From NCBI GenBank assembly GCA_028708945.1, contig JAQVXV010000005.1, forward strand, positions 26,303-90,302: 64,000 nucleotides of DNA, given 5' to 3'. Source of the DNA: Bacilli bacterium (lineage in GTDB: Bacteria; Bacillota_I; Bacilli_A; RF39; UBA660). The notes beneath the pieces are model-generated. The model was not told the origin of the DNA and made no database searches. It saw only the letters and a list, made by a program, of their open reading frames with translations. Both the position numbers and the translations under genes were made by a program. The first letter of the stretch is position 1, and every line of letters begins with the position of its first letter. Positions 9,278-18,746 of this stretch are shown piece by piece.

Positions 9278-10602
9278 TCTGTCACCTCTTTCGTATAAGG
9301 ATTATTTAGTGTTCCTTCTCCTTTTAATCCTTCCTTACTTATTGTAATTGTTGGTCTTACACTCCTTACATAACCTCTATTACTATATACAACTCCATCA
9401 CTGAACATATATGCCGAATAATTTCCAGTTGGAGTAATTAAATAATAATTATCTAATTCTAAATTAAACAATATATTAGTTACATCATATAACCCAACTT
9501 TTACTTTTATTGTGTCTTCTTTTATTTTATCTAATCCATCATCATAAGACGCAATATTATACTCATGTTCTAATAACAAATCTTTATAACTTAAAGATTC
9601 TAAATAATTAGTGTTTAAATACTTACCAATACCAACATTTTCAATATCAAATTTATTATCTTTTATATTGAATTGATACTTAGTATTTCCATCATCAATT
9701 AAATTATTAAGTACTAGTGAAATTTTTTCTTCTTCTGTTTCAAAAACTTGCCATAAATCTTCACCTAACTTAACATACTTACCTACTATATTATCTGTTT
9801 CAATAATATATGGTTTTTCTTTAGTTCCATCACCACTACTGAAAGATACTACATTAGTTAATGTTAAAACAGGTCTAATTGCATATAGGTTATCAGGTGC
9901 ATCTAGCGATAAATTACTATTGTTCATCAACCATGTTTTTTCATCTGTTCTATTATATAACCAAGTGTTTTCTTCACCCATTAAGAAACTATTACCATCT
10001 ACTTTACTATTTAGAAAATCTGAAATATTTAATAATTTTACATTACTATAATATTTATTATTACATGTAATTTTATTAATATCTTCAACTGTGTCTAAAC
10101 AAACAGTTCCTTTGATTAAATTTTTCTTATCAATTTGTTCATAAAAATATTCATTTAAATATCTGTCAATATCTGATCCTTTATAATCTCTTATTTCTTC
10201 GCTTACTTTTAAATAATTGATTGGATCTTCTGAAATAACTTCCATACTTCTATCGCTGTTTATTTTAATAACACGATATAGCATATTGGAATATACCACA
10301 TAATTATCAACTTCTTCACCTTTGAAAAAATACTTATTTCCATCTTGGTATAATCCATCACCACTAGTAACGACTTTTTTTTGCATTATATCGTTTACTA
10401 AAGAAGATACCTTTTTTCCCTTATCGTCTGTTGGTGTAAGTTTATTCTTATATATTACTGCCCTTGATAGATAAAAAACTGAAAATCCAACTAAAAAAAT
10501 AATACTTACAATACTAAAAATCAACTCTATTTTACTCATTTTGGGGGGATTTTTTTTAACTTTATTTTCCTCTTGTTTTACTAATTCGTCTTTTACTTCC
10601 AC
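9274..10602 (-). CDS. Single-pass membrane protein with two DUF6273-like repeats
   Basis: 442 aa: a charged cytoplasmic N-terminus, one membrane helix (about 26-49) and a large extracellular part. The outer part falls into two similar halves. Each begins with a short strand pattern (YVVYSNMLYRVI near 100; YVKLGEDLWQVF near 278) and ends with RPVLTLTN..GDGTKEKPY or RPTITISK..GEGTLNNPY. This pattern resembles DUF6273 domains of Bacillota surface proteins, but I am not certain of the family. RBS AGGAGTG precedes the ATG. Coupling to the glycosidase-family gene suggests a shared surface function. Confidence 0.55.
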   Translation of the reverse strand: MEVKDELVKQEENKVKKNPPKMSKIELIFSIVSIIFLVGFSVFYLSRAVIYKNKLTPTDDKGKKVSSLVNDIMQKKVVTSGDGLYQDGNKYFFKGEEVDNYVVYSNMLYRVIKINSDRSMEVISEDPINYLKVSEEIRDYKGSDIDRYLNEYFYEQIDKKNLIKGTVCLDTVEDINKITCNNKYYSNVKLLNISDFLNSKVDGNSFLMGEENTWLYNRTDEKTWLMNNSNLSLDAPDNLYAIRPVLTLTNVVSFSSGDGTKEKPYIIETDNIVGKYVKLGEDLWQVFETEEEKISLVLNNLIDDGNTKYQFNIKDNKFDIENVGIGKYLNTNYLESLSYKDLLLEHEYNIASYDDGLDKIKEDTIKVKVGLYDVTNILFNLELDNYYLITPTGNYSAYMFSDGVVYSNRGYVRSVRPTITISKEGLKGEGTLNNPYTKEVTE

Positions 10603-10679
10603 TATATCACTCCTACTAATATCTAATAAATTATATCAAATATAAAAAACATAATCAATAATTAATATGAAATTCACAA

Positions 10680-10707
10680 AAGAAAGCAATCAATTTGATT
10701 GCTTTCA
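10680..10707 (-). terminator. Terminator downstream of comEC
   Basis: The near-perfect inverted repeat GAAAGCAATCAA/TTGATTGCTTTC is followed on the minus strand by TTTTGTG. It ends the leftward comEA-comEC transcript; a separate 16-bp palindrome lies between it and the comEC stop. Confidence 0.7.
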
Positions 10708-10718
10708 TCTATATTAAA

Positions 10719-10734
10719 CGCTAATGCATTAGCG
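10719..10734. repeat. 16-bp perfect palindrome next to the comEC stop
   Basis: CGCTAATGCATTAGCG is a perfect palindrome 5 bp beyond the comEC stop codon. It could form a second 3' hairpin protecting the mRNA or be a protein-binding site. It is unusually G+C-rich for this genome. No function can be assigned. Confidence 0.5.
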
Positions 10735-10739
10735 GCTAG

Positions 10740-12719
10740 TTAACGACAAGTATATAACAATAGTTTATCTTTTAAAATAAACTTAATTGTTCCATTAATA
10801 CTTGTCATATATAATGGTATATTCTTATTCTCTATTTTAGCTACAATCTCTTGACTAGGATGCTTAAACATATTATTTTTACCAACAGATATGACGGCAT
10901 TTTTAATATCTAAATTCAATAATTCATCTGATGTACTTGTTTTAGAACCATGGTGTCCTATCTTTAGTATATCCACATTTTCAAAATTATATTCTTTTAA
11001 GATATATTTTTCTTCCTCTTTTGTCGCATCTGCTAATAACAATATATTCTTTTTATTAAGCGCTGTGTAGATTATTAAACTATCTTTGTTTTCGTTTTTG
11101 TTTTTTTTATTTAAAAAGTTAAAAACAATATCATCTATATTTAACTTGTTTTTACTATAAAAATAAGTATTTATTTTTTTTAATTTGCTAATTTCTATTA
11201 ATTTGCTCTCTAATTCATTATTTTCATAACTATTAAAAATAATATTGGAAATTTTATAGTCGTTTATTAATCTTTCAGATCCTCCAGCATGATCATAGTC
11301 GCCATGAGTTAAAATTAAATAATCTATTTTTTTAACTCCCACTGATTTTAAATATGGCACTAAAATATTTTTGCCTACATTATCGTTCATTGGATTTCCA
11401 CCAGTATCAATTAAAATATTTTTATTTTTAAAGGATATTAAAATTGAATCTCCTTGTTCAACATTAATAAAGGTTATTTCAGGATATATTTTATAAAAGT
11501 GTAAATTACTACATAAAATTATAAATATAAGCATTACTAATAAGTGTTTATGACTTTTTTTAAAAACTAAATAAAGTAATAAATAATACACAATTACTAA
11601 TATTATATGCATTTTAGGCATTATCATCAGATAATTTAATTTATTAAAAAGTAATGAGGAATTTTCCATAAAAATAACTAAAAAATTAAATATAGGTTCT
11701 AAAAAAGGTATTATTAAAACTATTAATGATAATGGAAATATTACAAAAGACACTAAAGGAACAAAAAATAAATTTATTAAAAAACTAGTTAAATTTATTT
11801 CAAAAAAACTATTTGCTAATATTGGTACACTTGCTAAAGATGCTATTAAAGAAATATATAGTAAATTGATTAAATAATTTTTTGTTTTTATTTTTTTAGA
11901 AAACAAAATTATATAAAAACTGATTATAAAACTAAAAGAAAAACCATTATCATATATATAAAAAGGATTGTATAGCAATAAAGAAAAACAAACCAGTCCT
12001 AAAGCATCTATCTTATCTATTTTAATTAAATTATAAACAATAAATATTAAAACAGATCTTAAAACAGAAGGGGTAAAACCTGTTATAAACATAAAAATTG
12101 TTAAAAAAACAGAAATAATGATCGTATTTAATATTTTGTTTTTAATAAATCCTTTAATAAATAAAAAAATTATTGAAGATAATAAAGTAACTTGTGATCC
12201 TGATAATGCTAATAAATGTGTAATGCCGTTTTTTTGATAACTTTCTTCAATATCTTCTTCAATATAAATATTGTTTCCAATAATAAAAGCATTTAAATAC
12301 TTGTTGTTTCCTAACCTATTTATAACCCAATTTTTTAAAAAATACAATATATTATTAGACTTACCTACTACTTCAATTTTGTTTAATTCCATTGTCCAAT
12401 ATATTTTTTTGCTCATTAAATATTTTCTATAATTAAATAAATTAAAATTACTGTTTTCTCTTGGAAGCTTTAAAGTTCCTTCAATAATAACTTTATCACC
12501 TATTTGTAAATTATATTCACATTCATAACAATTGACTAAAACTTTTTCTATACCTTTAACAATATAGGTTTTACGATTATCATAATCTTTAATATCAAAT
12601 ATAATTCCATCGATTTTAGTTTGATTTTGTTCTAAATGAGTAGTATAAATATTATTTTTAACTCTTATATAAGTTATAAATATTAAACTAAAGAGTAAGA
12701 TTAGCTTTATTTTTTTCAT
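10740..12719 (-). CDS. comEC: DNA internalisation competence protein ComEC/Rec2
   Basis: Membrane channel component that moves single-stranded DNA into the cytosol during transformation. The N-terminal part holds the DUF4131/OB-like region. The middle is the Competence domain with many membrane helices; ITHLLALSGSQVTLL is its hallmark. The C-terminus is a metallo-beta-lactamase-like domain with THGDYDHAGG and HHGSKTSTS. Length (~660 aa) is slightly short but complete. The start is uncertain: ATG 12719, or a TTG at 12734 overlapping comEA by 47 nt. Either way it is coupled to comEA, as in Bacillus. Confidence 0.92.
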   Translation of the reverse strand: MKKIKLILLFSLIFITYIRVKNNIYTTHLEQNQTKIDGIIFDIKDYDNRKTYIVKGIEKVLVNCYECEYNLQIGDKVIIEGTLKLPRENSNFNLFNYRKYLMSKKIYWTMELNKIEVVGKSNNILYFLKNWVINRLGNNKYLNAFIIGNNIYIEEDIEESYQKNGITHLLALSGSQVTLLSSIIFLFIKGFIKNKILNTIIISVFLTIFMFITGFTPSVLRSVLIFIVYNLIKIDKIDALGLVCFSLLLYNPFYIYDNGFSFSFIISFYIILFSKKIKTKNYLINLLYISLIASLASVPILANSFFEINLTSFLINLFFVPLVSFVIFPLSLIVLIIPFLEPIFNFLVIFMENSSLLFNKLNYLMIMPKMHIILVIVYYLLLYLVFKKSHKHLLVMLIFIILCSNLHFYKIYPEITFINVEQGDSILISFKNKNILIDTGGNPMNDNVGKNILVPYLKSVGVKKIDYLILTHGDYDHAGGSERLINDYKISNIIFNSYENNELESKLIEISKLKKINTYFYSKNKLNIDDIVFNFLNKKNKNENKDSLIIYTALNKKNILLLADATKEEEKYILKEYNFENVDILKIGHHGSKTSTSDELLNLDIKNAVISVGKNNMFKHPSQEIVAKIENKNIPLYMTSINGTIKFILKDKLLLYTCR

Positions 12720-13275
12720 AAGTTGATTTGCCAATACCTTTTACTTCCATAAATTCTTCTAGTGTTTTAAATCCATTGTTTTCTTCACGATATTTAATAA
12801 TTGCTAAAGCTTTACTTTCACCTATTCCTGATAAAGTCATAAGTTCTTCTTTAGTTCCAATATTTAAAGAAACCTTATTGCCAATTTTTGTTATTTCATT
12901 ATTACTAGAATCAATACAACCAATAGTTTTAATAACGGGGCAACTACAACTATTTTCAATAAAAATGACATTATTTTTCTTTAATTCTTCTTTAGTATAG
13001 ATAATTAAAACCGATTCATTTTCAACTGTTTTACTTAAATTTAGGGAACTGACATCTGAATCTTTATTCAGTCCCCCACTTGCCTCAATTAAGTCCTCTA
13101 CCCTACTGTTGCTATTTAATTTGTAAACGCCAGGATTTTTAACAGCCCCTTTTATTTCAGCTTTAATTGATTTTTCTAAATAATTATTTTGTTCATAAAA
13201 GATAAGACAGATATTTAAAATAAATAATAAAATTATAAATATATTTGTTATTTTCAAAAAAGTATACTTATACAT
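12688..13275 (-). CDS. comEA: Competence DNA receptor ComEA
   Basis: 195 aa, anchored by an N-terminal membrane helix (residues ~8-27). An SLBB domain follows (IKGAVKNPGVYKL and VEDLIEASGGL, about 40-75), then a linker with a CSCP pair. The C-terminal helix-hairpin-helix module (about 130-195: LNIGTKEELMTLSGIG and FMEVKGIGKSTYEK) binds double-stranded DNA outside the cell. RBS GGAGGTCATATGT leads into the ATG. Directly followed by comEC with overlap. Confidence 0.93.
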   Translation of the reverse strand: MYKYTFLKITNIFIILLFILNICLIFYEQNNYLEKSIKAEIKGAVKNPGVYKLNSNSRVEDLIEASGGLNKDSDVSSLNLSKTVENESVLIIYTKEELKKNNVIFIENSCSCPVIKTIGCIDSSNNEITKIGNKVSLNIGTKEELMTLSGIGESKALAIIKYREENNGFKTLEEFMEVKGIGKSTYEKNKANLTL

Positions 13276-13322
13276 ATGACCTCCTATATAAATATACTTT
13301 ATAAAAATTATTAATCCTAAAA

Positions 13323-13340
13323 AAGGAAGAAAACTTCCTT
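13323..13340 (-). terminator. Terminator of the yjcZ-like gene
   Basis: Stem AAGGAAG/CTTCCTT with an AAAA loop; on the minus strand the stem is followed by TTTT. The stem overlaps the stop codon of the small gene. Confidence 0.7.
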
Positions 13341-13503
13341 AATTATTATGCCATGAGCGAGAACCAAGTATGATTATTAATAAAATAAATAGTACTAATA
13401 TGATAGCTGCACTATATCCTGTTCCATATCCAGTACCGCATCCTGGATAGTAAGACATTCCTTGATTACAGCTTTGTTGACCATATCCGCCATAGTAATA
13501 CAT
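13339..13503 (-). CDS. YjcZ-family small sporulation-type protein (54 aa)
   Basis: A short gene below usual length cut-offs. It has a very strong ribosome site (GGAGGGG, 4 nt before ATG) and its own terminator. The protein begins with a Tyr/Gly/Gln-rich head (MYYYGGYGQQ, later GTGYGTGYS). It continues with one hydrophobic helix (AAIILVLFILLIIILG) and ends in SRSWHNN. This Gly/Tyr head plus single C-terminal helix is the architecture of YjcZ-like proteins associated with Bacillus sporulation. The exact role is unknown. It fits the sigE, sigG and spoIIGA genes in this window. Confidence 0.75.
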   Translation of the reverse strand: MYYYGGYGQQSCNQGMSYYPGCGTGYGTGYSAAIILVLFILLIIILGSRSWHNN

Positions 13504-13646
13504 AAGACCCCTCCAATCTACCTAGTATATAGTATTAATAATTTACATTTTTGCTAATATTAAAAACCTATTTCCACTATTTTTATTTAAAATATTCTTT
13601 ATTTGTGTTATTATATTATATGAAATAACTTTAAATGGTGATTAAT

Positions 13647-14804
13647 ATGAAAAAAATTTTTAAATACATAAAAAACATATTTAAAGACTTGGATAAAACA
13701 TTACTAATCGTAACTATTGTTTTAGCAATATGGGGATTACTTAATATTGTTACAGCATCAAGTCGTGAATCAGTAGTTAGATATGATAAAAGCTTATATC
13801 ATTATTTTTTTATGCAAGCACTATGGATTTCTGCTGCTTTTATTGGGGGTTTTTTAATTACCCTCGTGCCTACTAAAACTTATAAATATATAGGTTCTTT
13901 TCTATTTTTTATAATTGTTATTGTTTTAACAATGACTTTATTTATGGGAAATGCTAAAAGAGGATCTACCAATTGGTTTTTTGGATTTCAACCTAGTGAA
14001 TTTGCAAAACCAATATCAATTGTTGTCTTAGCAATGTTTTTTGAATCAAATCACAAAAAAATACGGATTAATAATTGGAATAGATTTAAACCTATAAGTT
14101 GGGCATTTATATTGGCCTTAATAGTTCCTATTTTAGTATTTTTGCAAAAAGATTTAGGAACAGCAATTATAATTGGTTCTATAACAATATTTTTGTTATC
14201 ATTCTCACCAATTTTAAAAAAAGATAAATTAATTTTGTTTGGAATAGGTATATTTTTAATTGTTTCAATGGCAAGTATTATGTTATTATTTGACAAAGGA
14301 TTGTCAGAAGAACAATTAAGTAGAATAAATAATTTCAAGGATCCTTGTGAAAAATACCATGATGATGGATATCAAATATGTAATGGTTATATTGCAATTA
14401 ATTATGGTGGCCTATTTGGAGTCGGACTTGGAAATAGCAAACAAAAATATTCTTATATACCAGATCCTCATACTGATTCAGTATTTGCAATAATTGCTGA
14501 AGAATTTGGACTAATATGGAGTACTATAATATTTATATTATATGCTGTTTTATTAAAAAGGATTTTATATTGGGCTTCAAATGCTAGTTCAATAAGTGGT
14601 AAATATATGTGTATAGGAATTGCAGTTTATATTTTCGTCCATATTTTTATAAATCTAGGTGGTTTATTTGGAATTATACCACTTACCGGTGTTCCATTAC
14701 CGTTTTTCACTTATGGTGGAAGTTTTACTATATCATTAATATGTTCTTTAGCAATTGTACAAAGAGTATGTATTGATACAAAAAGACAAAAGATAAAAAT
14801 TTAA
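13647..14804 (+). CDS. ftsW: SEDS-family peptidoglycan glycosyltransferase (FtsW/RodA/SpoVE)
   Basis: 385 aa with about ten membrane helices. The SEDS signatures are present: GSTNWFFGFQPSEFAKP near residue 112, FLQKDLGTAIIIG near 170 and the C-terminal PLTGVPLPFFTYGGS. SEDS proteins polymerise glycan strands from lipid II together with a class B penicillin-binding protein. FtsW (division), RodA (elongation) and SpoVE (spore cortex) cannot be separated by eye; ftsW is a working symbol. The ATG at 13647 has GGTG 6 nt upstream and is preferred to one 12 bp earlier. It is followed by def after 14 bp, so the two are probably one transcript. Confidence 0.85.
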   Translation: MKKIFKYIKNIFKDLDKTLLIVTIVLAIWGLLNIVTASSRESVVRYDKSLYHYFFMQALWISAAFIGGFLITLVPTKTYKYIGSFLFFIIVIVLTMTLFMGNAKRGSTNWFFGFQPSEFAKPISIVVLAMFFESNHKKIRINNWNRFKPISWAFILALIVPILVFLQKDLGTAIIIGSITIFLLSFSPILKKDKLILFGIGIFLIVSMASIMLLFDKGLSEEQLSRINNFKDPCEKYHDDGYQICNGYIAINYGGLFGVGLGNSKQKYSYIPDPHTDSVFAIIAEEFGLIWSTIIFILYAVLLKRILYWASNASSISGKYMCIGIAVYIFVHIFINLGGLFGIIPLTGVPLPFFTYGGSFTISLICSLAIVQRVCIDTKRQKIKI

Positions 14805-14818
14805 TAGTTGGAGGTATT

Positions 14819-15367
14819 ATGTTTAAGAAATTAGAAATATTGGACGAACGCGATGTTCGGTTAAGAGAAATTAGTAAAGAAATTACTAAACCGTTAAACA
14901 AAGAAAAAAAAGAACTTGTCAATAAAATGATCAAGGAATTGAAATATAGTCAAATTGAAGAATATGAAAAAAAATACAATTTAAGACCAGGAATGGGTTT
15001 AGCATTTCCACAATTAGGAATTATGGAACGATTAATTGTTATTGTACATGAATATGAAGATGGTAAATTTAATAATTATGTTGTTCTTAATCCTAAAATA
15101 GTAAGTAACTCAGAAGAAATGATTGCTGCTGATGCAGGTGAAGGATGTCTAAGTGTCAATCGTGATGTCGATGGACATATTGCTAGATATGCTAGAGTTA
15201 CAATAAATGGATTTGATATGGAGTTAAATCCCATCAGTATTAGAGCAAGAGAAGAATTAGCAATTGCCTTCCAACATGAGATAGATCATTTAAATGGAAT
15301 ATTATTCTATGATCGAATAAATAAAGATAATCCATTTTTTACTGAAGATGAAATCAGATTGATTTAA
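14819..15367 (+). CDS. def: Peptide deformylase
   Basis: Removes the formyl group from the N-terminal methionine of nascent proteins. All three metal/active-site motifs are present: GMGLAFPQ (motif 1), EGCLSV with the metal cysteine (motif 2) and QHEIDHLNG with the HExxH histidines (motif 3). Length (182 aa) and the insertion before motif 2 fit the Gram-positive type 2 class. RBS GGAGG 5 nt from ATG. It lies between the SEDS gene and the arylsulfotransferase-like gene with 12-14 bp gaps, so the three form one rightward unit. Confidence 0.96.
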   Translation: MFKKLEILDERDVRLREISKEITKPLNKEKKELVNKMIKELKYSQIEEYEKKYNLRPGMGLAFPQLGIMERLIVIVHEYEDGKFNNYVVLNPKIVSNSEEMIAADAGEGCLSVNRDVDGHIARYARVTINGFDMELNPISIRAREELAIAFQHEIDHLNGILFYDRINKDNPFFTEDEIRLI

Positions 15368-15379
15368 TGAGGAGAAAAT

Positions 15380-17296
15380 ATGAAAACAAGAAATAAATTT
15401 ATTATATTAATTTTACTAGCATGCCTTTCTTCTATAGCAATTTATTATGTTGTAGAAAAAGTAAAAGAAGTGCCATTAATCAAAAGTGATATAGAAAGAC
15501 AAAGTAATATTGAGTTAGCATTTACTAATAATAACTATACGATTGATGATCCTAAAATAATTGTCAATCCATATGGAGTGTCTCCTTTAACGGCATTAGT
15601 AATCTTTGATACAAAAGATTTAACAGCGCCAACTGTAACTATCAAAGGAAAAGATGAATTAACAACATATAATCATACTTTTAAACCAAGCAAACATCAT
15701 ATATTACCTATTTATGGATTATATGCTAATACTAATAATGAAATAATAATTACAATCAATGAAGTTGATTATAGAACATTTATTAAAACTGAAAAATTAC
15801 CAGAAGATTTTCAAGTTGGTAAAATAATTAAAAAAGAACCTAATTTTTTAAACAATGATTTATATTTTGTAACTCCATCTTCAAAAGGATATACAGCAGC
15901 TTATGACACTAATGGAGATGTAAGATGGTATTTAACGGAAGATTATTCATGGGATATTCAAAGATTAGATAATGGTCATATTTTAATCGGTAGCAACCGA
16001 CTAATGGAGGAACCTTATTACACAACTGGATTAATAGAAATGGATTTACTTGGAAAAATATATTTTGAATATAAATTACCGGGTGGATATCATCACGATG
16101 TCTTTGAATTAGAAGATGGAAATTTACTTGTTGCAACCAATAATTTTAAAAATAACACAGTTGAAGATTATGTTGTAGAAATAGATAGAAATACTGGAAA
16201 AATAGTTAAAACTATCGATTTAACTAGGATATTACCTATTGATGAAGGTCTAAATGATTACAGTTCTTTATTTGATTGGTTTCATAACAATTCAGTATGG
16301 TATGATGCTAAAACAAATTCAATTACATTATCTGGAAGACATACAGATTCAGTAGTAAATATTGATTATGACACTACTGAAATAAATTGGATTATAGGTG
16401 ATGATCAAAATTGGTCTAAAGATATGAAACAATATTTATTTACATCAATATCTGCACCATTTGAATGGCAGTGGGCACAACATGCTGCAATGATATTACC
16501 AAATGGAAATGTATTTTTATTTGATAATGGTAATAACCGTTCTAAGCGTTTGAAAAATGGAATAGCTGCTGAAGATAATTATAGCCGTGGTGTAATATAC
16601 AAAATAAATACAAGCAATATGACAATTTCACAAGTATGGCAATACGGAAAAGAAAGAGGCAGTGAATTTTATTCACCATATATTTCTGATGTTGATTATT
16701 TAGGTAAAAATAATTATTTAATACATTCTGGTGGAGTTGTATCTGAAAATGGTAAACCTTCAAATAGTCCAGCAGGATTGACAAATAAAAATGTCGATTT
16801 AAAAAGCTATACAGTTGAATTTTTAGACGATTTAGTCGTATTTGAGTTATTACTAAAGACCAACACTTATCGTGCCGAAAAGATGGGTTTATATGCAAAT
16901 GATCAATATGTTTTAGGTAAAGGAACTATTTTAGGCGCATTTGCAGAAACAGAAACAACTGATAATTCATTACTACTTTTTAACAAAGATATAGAAACAA
17001 TTAAATCAGAAAAAAATATTAATATTTACAAAGAGACAGATCGTTTAGTTATCTCTGGAAGTTTTTTAAAAAATGATGATGTAACTATTATTTTAGATAA
17101 TATGTTTTCTAAAAAATCATATAAAATGATAATATCTAATAGACCATATACAGCTATGTGTTTAGACTTATATAATGATAATGATATTTTGGCAATAAAA
17201 AAATATATAAATAGCACTAACATTAGTGGTAAATACTATATATATATTAAAATAAATGATGTTGTATATGATACAAATCAATATGTAATATTTTAA
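15380..17296 (+). CDS. Membrane-anchored arylsulfotransferase (ASST)-family protein
   Basis: 638 aa with an N-terminal membrane anchor (residues 6-26). A small beta-rich N-terminal domain (about 45-140) is followed by a beta-propeller in which short 'DxNGxxxW'-type strands recur. Characteristic family stretches are HHDVFELEDGNLLVATNN and QWAQHAAMILPNGNVFLFDNG; the histidine in QHA matches the family's catalytic region. Characterised ASSTs transfer sulfate between phenols without PAPS. Whether this Gram-positive homologue does so is unknown. Third gene of the ftsW-def unit; ends at a strong hairpin. Confidence 0.8.
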   Translation: MKTRNKFIILILLACLSSIAIYYVVEKVKEVPLIKSDIERQSNIELAFTNNNYTIDDPKIIVNPYGVSPLTALVIFDTKDLTAPTVTIKGKDELTTYNHTFKPSKHHILPIYGLYANTNNEIIITINEVDYRTFIKTEKLPEDFQVGKIIKKEPNFLNNDLYFVTPSSKGYTAAYDTNGDVRWYLTEDYSWDIQRLDNGHILIGSNRLMEEPYYTTGLIEMDLLGKIYFEYKLPGGYHHDVFELEDGNLLVATNNFKNNTVEDYVVEIDRNTGKIVKTIDLTRILPIDEGLNDYSSLFDWFHNNSVWYDAKTNSITLSGRHTDSVVNIDYDTTEINWIIGDDQNWSKDMKQYLFTSISAPFEWQWAQHAAMILPNGNVFLFDNGNNRSKRLKNGIAAEDNYSRGVIYKINTSNMTISQVWQYGKERGSEFYSPYISDVDYLGKNNYLIHSGGVVSENGKPSNSPAGLTNKNVDLKSYTVEFLDDLVVFELLLKTNTYRAEKMGLYANDQYVLGKGTILGAFAETETTDNSLLLFNKDIETIKSEKNINIYKETDRLVISGSFLKNDDVTIILDNMFSKKSYKMIISNRPYTAMCLDLYNDNDILAIKKYINSTNISGKYYIYIKINDVVYDTNQYVIF

Positions 17297-17318
17297 AAAG
17301 ACCATTTTTGGTCTTTTT
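17295..17318. terminator. Bidirectional terminator between the ASST gene and htpX
   Basis: AAAAAGACC/GGTCTTTTT stem with a 6-nt loop and T-runs in both directions. It begins within the ASST stop codon and ends one base before the htpX stop. Confidence 0.9.
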
Positions 17319-18209
17319 TTATTGAATATCAGAAATCGCTTTAATTCTATTTTCTAAATTCGGATGAGTACTCCAAATTGAATTAGGTTTAGTTCTATGT
17401 TCTTTTAAAGGACTTACAATAAATAGTGATTCAGATGATTTATGAGCTTGTTCTAAAACTTCACTATCGCCACTTATTTTCTTTAAAGCAGATATTAAAC
17501 CTTCTTTATTTCTAGTAATTTCAACAGCACTAGAATCTGCTAAATATTCTCTATTACGAGATAACAAAAGTTTTAATAATTCACCAAATATAGGTGCTAG
17601 TATAATAAAAATTAGACTGATTATTGCTATTATTGCACCAAATTTATTATCTGAGTCTCTATCATCTGAAGAACGATAAATACTTCTAGAAAAGATATCT
17701 GATACAATTACAACTGCTCCAACCATTACAATAGCAACAGTTTGTAACAAAATATCGTAATTTTTAATGTGTGATAATTCATGCGCTATTACAGCTTCAA
17801 CTTCATTTTTATCTAATCTTTCAATTAAACCAGTTGTTAAACAAATAACAGCATTTTCAGGATTTCTACCAGTTGCAAAAGCATTCATAGCACTGTCTTC
17901 CATAATATAAAGCTTTGGCATTGGTAAACCAGTTGCTAAACATAGCCCTTCTAATATATTGTTTAATTGAGCATATTCTTCTTTGGTAGCTACTCTTGCT
18001 TTATTTAAAGATAAAATTATTTTATCAGAATTATAATATGATCCTACAGAAACGATTAAAGATATAACTACTGCAATAACTACTGTAAAACTTGTTGCTT
18101 CTGCAAAGAATAATGATATAGCAAATATAAATGCTGCTAAAAATACAAAGAAAAGAAAAGCAATGAAATAAGTTTTATTTTTATTTCTTTTTACATCTCT
18201 TAATATCAT
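17319..18209 (-). CDS. htpX: Membrane zinc metalloprotease HtpX (M48)
   Basis: 296 aa with two N-terminal membrane helices, the catalytic HELSH (HExxH) motif in VEAVIAHELSHIKNYD, two further helices and the third zinc ligand region REYLADSSAVEIT. HtpX proteases degrade damaged membrane proteins. The start overlaps the lemA stop (ATGA), the common lemA-htpX pairing. Confidence 0.95.
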   Translation of the reverse strand: MILRDVKRNKNKTYFIAFLFFVFLAAFIFAISLFFAEATSFTVVIAVVISLIVSVGSYYNSDKIILSLNKARVATKEEYAQLNNILEGLCLATGLPMPKLYIMEDSAMNAFATGRNPENAVICLTTGLIERLDKNEVEAVIAHELSHIKNYDILLQTVAIVMVGAVVIVSDIFSRSIYRSSDDRDSDNKFGAIIAIISLIFIILAPIFGELLKLLLSRNREYLADSSAVEITRNKEGLISALKKISGDSEVLEQAHKSSESLFIVSPLKEHRTKPNSIWSTHPNLENRIKAISDIQ

Positions 18210-18742
18210 AATTTTACACTCACATTTTCCCTATCAGATTCATTTATTTGAAAATATTCTTTTTCTTTATACTTTAACATATTAGCTAAAATATTATTAG
18301 GAAACATCATAATTGCAGTATTGTAATATTGAACAGAATCGTTATAAAACTGTCTTGCATACGCTATTTTATCTTCAGTTCCAGTTAATTCTACTTGTAA
18401 ATTTAAAAATAATTTATCAGCTTTTAATTCTGGATAGGCTTCCGATAGTGCTAAAAGTTTGCTTACACCTGCACTTATTTCTTTACTTTGTTTCCCTATC
18501 TCTACTATCGATGTATTTCTTGCTTCAACTACTTTTAGTAATGTCTCACTTTCATATTGAGCATATCCTTTTGTTATTTCAACTAAATTAGGGATTAAAT
18601 CGGCCCTTCTTTTTAATTGATTATCAATACTTGCCCAACCGTTTTTACATCTGATATTTAAGGATACTATTTTGTTATAAATAAATATAGCGATAACAAT
18701 TATTAAAAATATAAAACCTAATAAATAATATACTATTTCCAT
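18206..18742 (-). CDS. lemA: LemA family protein
   Basis: 178 aa: one N-terminal membrane helix (4-24) followed by the LemA core NGWASIDNQLKRRADLIPNLVE and long alpha-helices ending in YNTAIMMFPNNILA. The soluble helical domain usually faces outside. Function is poorly known, but it is repeatedly encoded with HtpX-type proteases, as here with a 4-nt overlap. RBS GGAGTGAGATA. Confidence 0.93.
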   Translation of the reverse strand: MEIVYYLLGFIFLIIVIAIFIYNKIVSLNIRCKNGWASIDNQLKRRADLIPNLVEITKGYAQYESETLLKVVEARNTSIVEIGKQSKEISAGVSKLLALSEAYPELKADKLFLNLQVELTGTEDKIAYARQFYNDSVQYYNTAIMMFPNNILANMLKYKEKEYFQINESDRENVSVKL

Positions 18743-18746
18743 TATC

